DNA from: Erwinia sp.
GTDB lineage: Bacteria > Pseudomonadota > Gammaproteobacteria > Enterobacterales > Enterobacteriaceae
Assembly (NCBI GenBank): GCA_003512805.1
Contig: DOOK01000138.1
Span: 1-7,867 of the forward strand
Length of the DNA: 7,867 nucleotides
Direction of reading: 5' to 3'
Both the position numbers and the translations under genes were made by a program. Of this stretch, positions 6,189 through 7,867 are shown piece by piece. The stretch's first letter is position 1. Each line of letters starts with the position of its first letter. Under the pieces are notes generated by a model, which had not been told where the DNA came from, made no database searches, and saw nothing but the letters and a program-made list of their open reading frames with translations.

Positions 6189-6257
6189 GTAAAAGCGCTT
6201 ATCCATGCCTGCATGCTGACAGCTGTACCCCCGTTTCTTTTTTCCGGCAAGGTTCTC

Positions 6258-7118
6258 ATGAAAAACATTCTTTCCGTACAGTCGCATACCGTTTTCGGCC
6301 ATGCCGGCAACAGCGCCTCGGAATTTCCGATGCGCCGCCTGGGCGCAAACGTTTGGCCCCTGAATACCGTGCAGTTTTCCAATCATACTCAGTACGGGCA
6401 GTGGACCGGCGTGGTCATGCCGGCCAGCCATCTGACCGATATTGTCAGCGGCATTGCGGCCATCGACCGGCTGAAAACCTGCGACGCCGTGCTGAGCGGC
6501 TACCTGGGTTCGGCAGAGCAGGGCGAGCAAATCCTGGAGATTGTCCGTCAGGTGAAAGCGGCCAACCCTAATGCCTGGTACTTTTGCGACCCGGTTATGG
6601 GGCACCCGGAAAAGGGCTGCATTGTTGCTCCCGGCGTAGCGGAATTCCACGCCCGCAGCGCGCTGCCCGCCAGCGATATTATCGCGCCAAATCTGCTGGA
6701 GCTGGAGCTGCTCAGCGGACATGAAGTCAACAGCGTCGAGCAGGCAATCGCCACCGCACGCGAGCTGATCGCCAAAGGACCGAAGATCGTACTGGTTAAA
6801 CATCTGGCGCGTGCAGGTCAGCGCAGCGATCGTTTTGAGATGCTACTGGTGACGGCAGACGAGGCGTGGCATATCAGTCGCCCACTGGTGGATTTCGGCG
6901 TGCGCCAGCCGGTAGGCGTCGGCGATTTGACCAGCGGGCTGCTGCTGGTGGATCTGCTGCACGGCCTGTCGCTAAAAGAGGCGCTGGAACACATTACGGC
7001 GGCGGTCTATGAAGTCATGCTGAAAACCCATGAGATGGGGGAGTATGAACTCCAGCTGGTAGCCGCTCAGGAGAGTATTGCCAATCCACAGCAGCATTTC
7101 GACGCGGTAAAGCTGTAG
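6258..7118 (+). CDS. pdxY: PdxY, pyridoxal kinase (salvage)
   Basis: This ribokinase-superfamily enzyme phosphorylates pyridoxal with ATP to make PLP in the B6 salvage pathway. The protein has 286 residues, one fewer than I recall for E. coli PdxY. It contains [20 protein letters not shown] (6-25), [15 protein letters not shown] (33-47), SGYLGSAEQ (80-88), [13 protein letters not shown] (109-121, where Cys121 matches the cysteine reported to bind pyridoxal in E. coli PdxY), [10 protein letters not shown] (143-152), and the anion-hole and catalytic motif [13 protein letters not shown] (218-230) with Asp223 as likely base. The ATG at 6258 follows AAGG (6249-6252) by five bases and begins at the conserved MKNIL. 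The longer in-frame start at 6213 is not supported. With PdxH upstream it gives two PLP-forming routes around tyrS. Confidence 0.96.
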   Translation: MKNILSVQSHTVFGHAGNSASEFPMRRLGANVWPLNTVQFSNHTQYGQWTGVVMPASHLTDIVSGIAAIDRLKTCDAVLSGYLGSAEQGEQILEIVRQVKAANPNAWYFCDPVMGHPEKGCIVAPGVAEFHARSALPASDIIAPNLLELELLSGHEVNSVEQAIATARELIAKGPKIVLVKHLARAGQRSDRFEMLLVTADEAWHISRPLVDFGVRQPVGVGDLTSGLLLVDLLHGLSLKEALEHITAAVYEVMLKTHEMGEYELQLVAAQESIANPQQHFDAVKL

Positions 7119-7122
7119 TATT

Positions 7123-7145
7123 GCCGGGCTGAGAGCCAGCCCGGC
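7123..7145. terminator. Hairpin between convergent pdxY and the nitroreductase gene
   Basis: GCCGGGCT (7123-7130) and AGCCCGGC (7138-7145) form a perfect GC-rich 8-bp stem with loop GAGAGCC, in the 32-base gap between the two stop codons. The plus side continues CACTCTTACTT and the minus side AATACTAC, so neither has a strong U-run. Position and stem strength favour a shared weak terminator. Confidence 0.6.
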
Positions 7146-7150
7146 CACTC

Positions 7151-7867
7151 TTACTTCTCGTTGCCGAAGCCCTGCTTAAGTAGCGCGGGCAGCACGTCCG
7201 GGAAGTAGATGTTCTTATAATAGCCGGCAACGCTCTCGCTCCAGCTGTCGCCATCCTGACGGCCAATGGCCTGCCAGTGCTGCACCATTTCCTGGTTATA
7301 GGCGGCGATGTTCTCCTGCAGGTTTTCCGTACTGTAGTGCTCCTCGTGACGGAAAGTACTCATTGGCAGGCGCGGTTTCTGGTGCGCAGGCTCGTCGACA
7401 TAGCCAATCGCCAGTCCCACCACCGGGAAAGTCAGCTCCGGAAGATGCAGCAGTTCAATCATCGCCTGCGGATCGCGACGGATACCGCCAATTGGCACAA
7501 TGCCCAGCCCTTCAGCCCGCGCGGCCGTCATGACGGCACCCAGCGCAATGCCAACATCGGTCGCGCCGGAAACCACGCTCTCAATGCTCTGCTGTGCAAT
7601 CTGCTGTTGATCGATCGCCGACATCGCCTGCTGGCTTTTATGCATATCCAGTACAAAAGTAATAAACAGCGGGGCTTTGGCGATCCACGGCTGGCCACCG
7701 GCGATCGCGGAAATCTTGCCGCGAGCCTCAGCATTACGCGTAATAACCAGTGACACCTGCTGTGAGTTGACCGAGGTGGGTGCACGGTAAGCGGACGCAA
7801 CCAGACGATCGAGAAGAGCGTCATCAACAGGACGATCGGTAAAGCTGCGCTCGCTTTTATGGGCAGT
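7151..7867 (-). CDS. NfsA/FRP-type FMN-dependent NAD(P)H nitroreductase (N-terminus cut by window edge)
   Basis: 238 residues are visible, and the frame is still open at the right edge. The first visible residues, TAHKSERSFTDRPVDDALLD, resemble the start region of NfsA/NfrA-type proteins (usual length about 240-250), so only about 5-15 residues should be missing. Family features are Arg7-Ser-Phe, APTSVNSQ (29-36), GGQPWIAKAP (57-66), GATDVGIALGAVMTAARAEGLG (101-122), PIGGIRRD (125-132) and KPRLP (164-168), all consistent with FMN binding and the nitroreductase fold. A GTG at 7756 is an internal valine, not the start, because clear homologous sequence continues upstream. Such enzymes reduce quinones, nitroaromatics or flavin; the substrate here is unknown. 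The gene is convergent with pdxY, a place where E. coli carries gstA. Confidence 0.85.
   Translation of the reverse strand, partial: TAHKSERSFTDRPVDDALLDRLVASAYRAPTSVNSQQVSLVITRNAEARGKISAIAGGQPWIAKAPLFITFVLDMHKSQQAMSAIDQQQIAQQSIESVVSGATDVGIALGAVMTAARAEGLGIVPIGGIRRDPQAMIELLHLPELTFPVVGLAIGYVDEPAHQKPRLPMSTFRHEEHYSTENLQENIAAYNQEMVQHWQAIGRQDGDSWSESVAGYYKNIYFPDVLPALLKQGFGNEK

Noticed and set aside
6090..6803. Minus-strand open frame of 237 codons opposite pdxY and the tyrS end
   Set aside because: It crosses two well-supported genes, has low-complexity composition typical of an antisense shadow, and no family resemblance.
7277..7753. Plus-strand open frame of 158 codons opposite the nitroreductase gene
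   Set aside because: It has no convincing domain and sits opposite a gene with clear nitroreductase motifs.
7754..7756. GTG as start codon of the nitroreductase gene
   Set aside because: The frame continues upstream to the window edge with family-typical sequence, so this codon is an internal valine.

Overview
The window reads as an ordinary, well-preserved piece of core chromosome from a gammaproteobacterium of the order Enterobacterales. The gene set slyA, slyB, anmK, mliC, pdxH, tyrS, pdxY and its order match the Escherichia coli/Salmonella neighbourhood, and the predicted proteins are close to the enteric family lengths. Residue differences from the E. coli proteins and a nitroreductase-family gene beside pdxY suggest a relative outside Escherichia/Salmonella, perhaps an Erwiniaceae-type organism. 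That placement is a guess. I see no mobile element, CRISPR array, RNA gene, phage gene or clear foreign DNA.

Layout. Positions 1-1220, minus strand: a three-gene operon ydhI-ydhJ-ydhK (DUF1656 membrane protein, HlyD-type periplasmic adaptor, FUSC-type inner-membrane protein cut by the window edge). The genes are joined by two 4-base ATGA overlaps, as in AaeXAB-like efflux pumps. Positions 1221-1369: divergent control region with a candidate SlyA operator. Positions 1370-1804, plus: slyA, apparently starting at TTG. Positions 1832-2299, minus: lipoprotein gene slyB, convergent with slyA across a shared hairpin terminator, with a candidate PhoP-type promoter upstream. Positions 2572-4733, plus: anmK, mliC and pdxH, closely spaced. 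Positions 4868-7118, plus: tyrS then pdxY, each preceded by a gap with hairpins. Positions 7151-7867, minus: an NfsA/FRP-type flavin nitroreductase, convergent with pdxY and missing only its N-terminus.

How the genes fit together. SlyA is a MarR-type regulator; in enteric bacteria it is known to control itself and the adjacent ydhIJK genes. Here one 12-base near-consensus SlyA palindrome lies just before the slyA ribosome binding site and beside a perfect TATAAT on the opposite strand, so one site could govern both directions. SlyB and MliC are envelope lipoproteins and AnmK recycles cell-wall sugar, giving an envelope-maintenance theme. PdxH and PdxY both make pyridoxal 5'-phosphate (PLP) and flank the essential tyrosyl-tRNA synthetase gene.

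No new biological system was found. The points worth a second look are regulatory: the slyA/ydhI operator layout, the slyA TTG start, the PhoP-like slyB promoter, the competing hairpins in the tyrS leader, and several small perfect palindromes in leaders and gaps.
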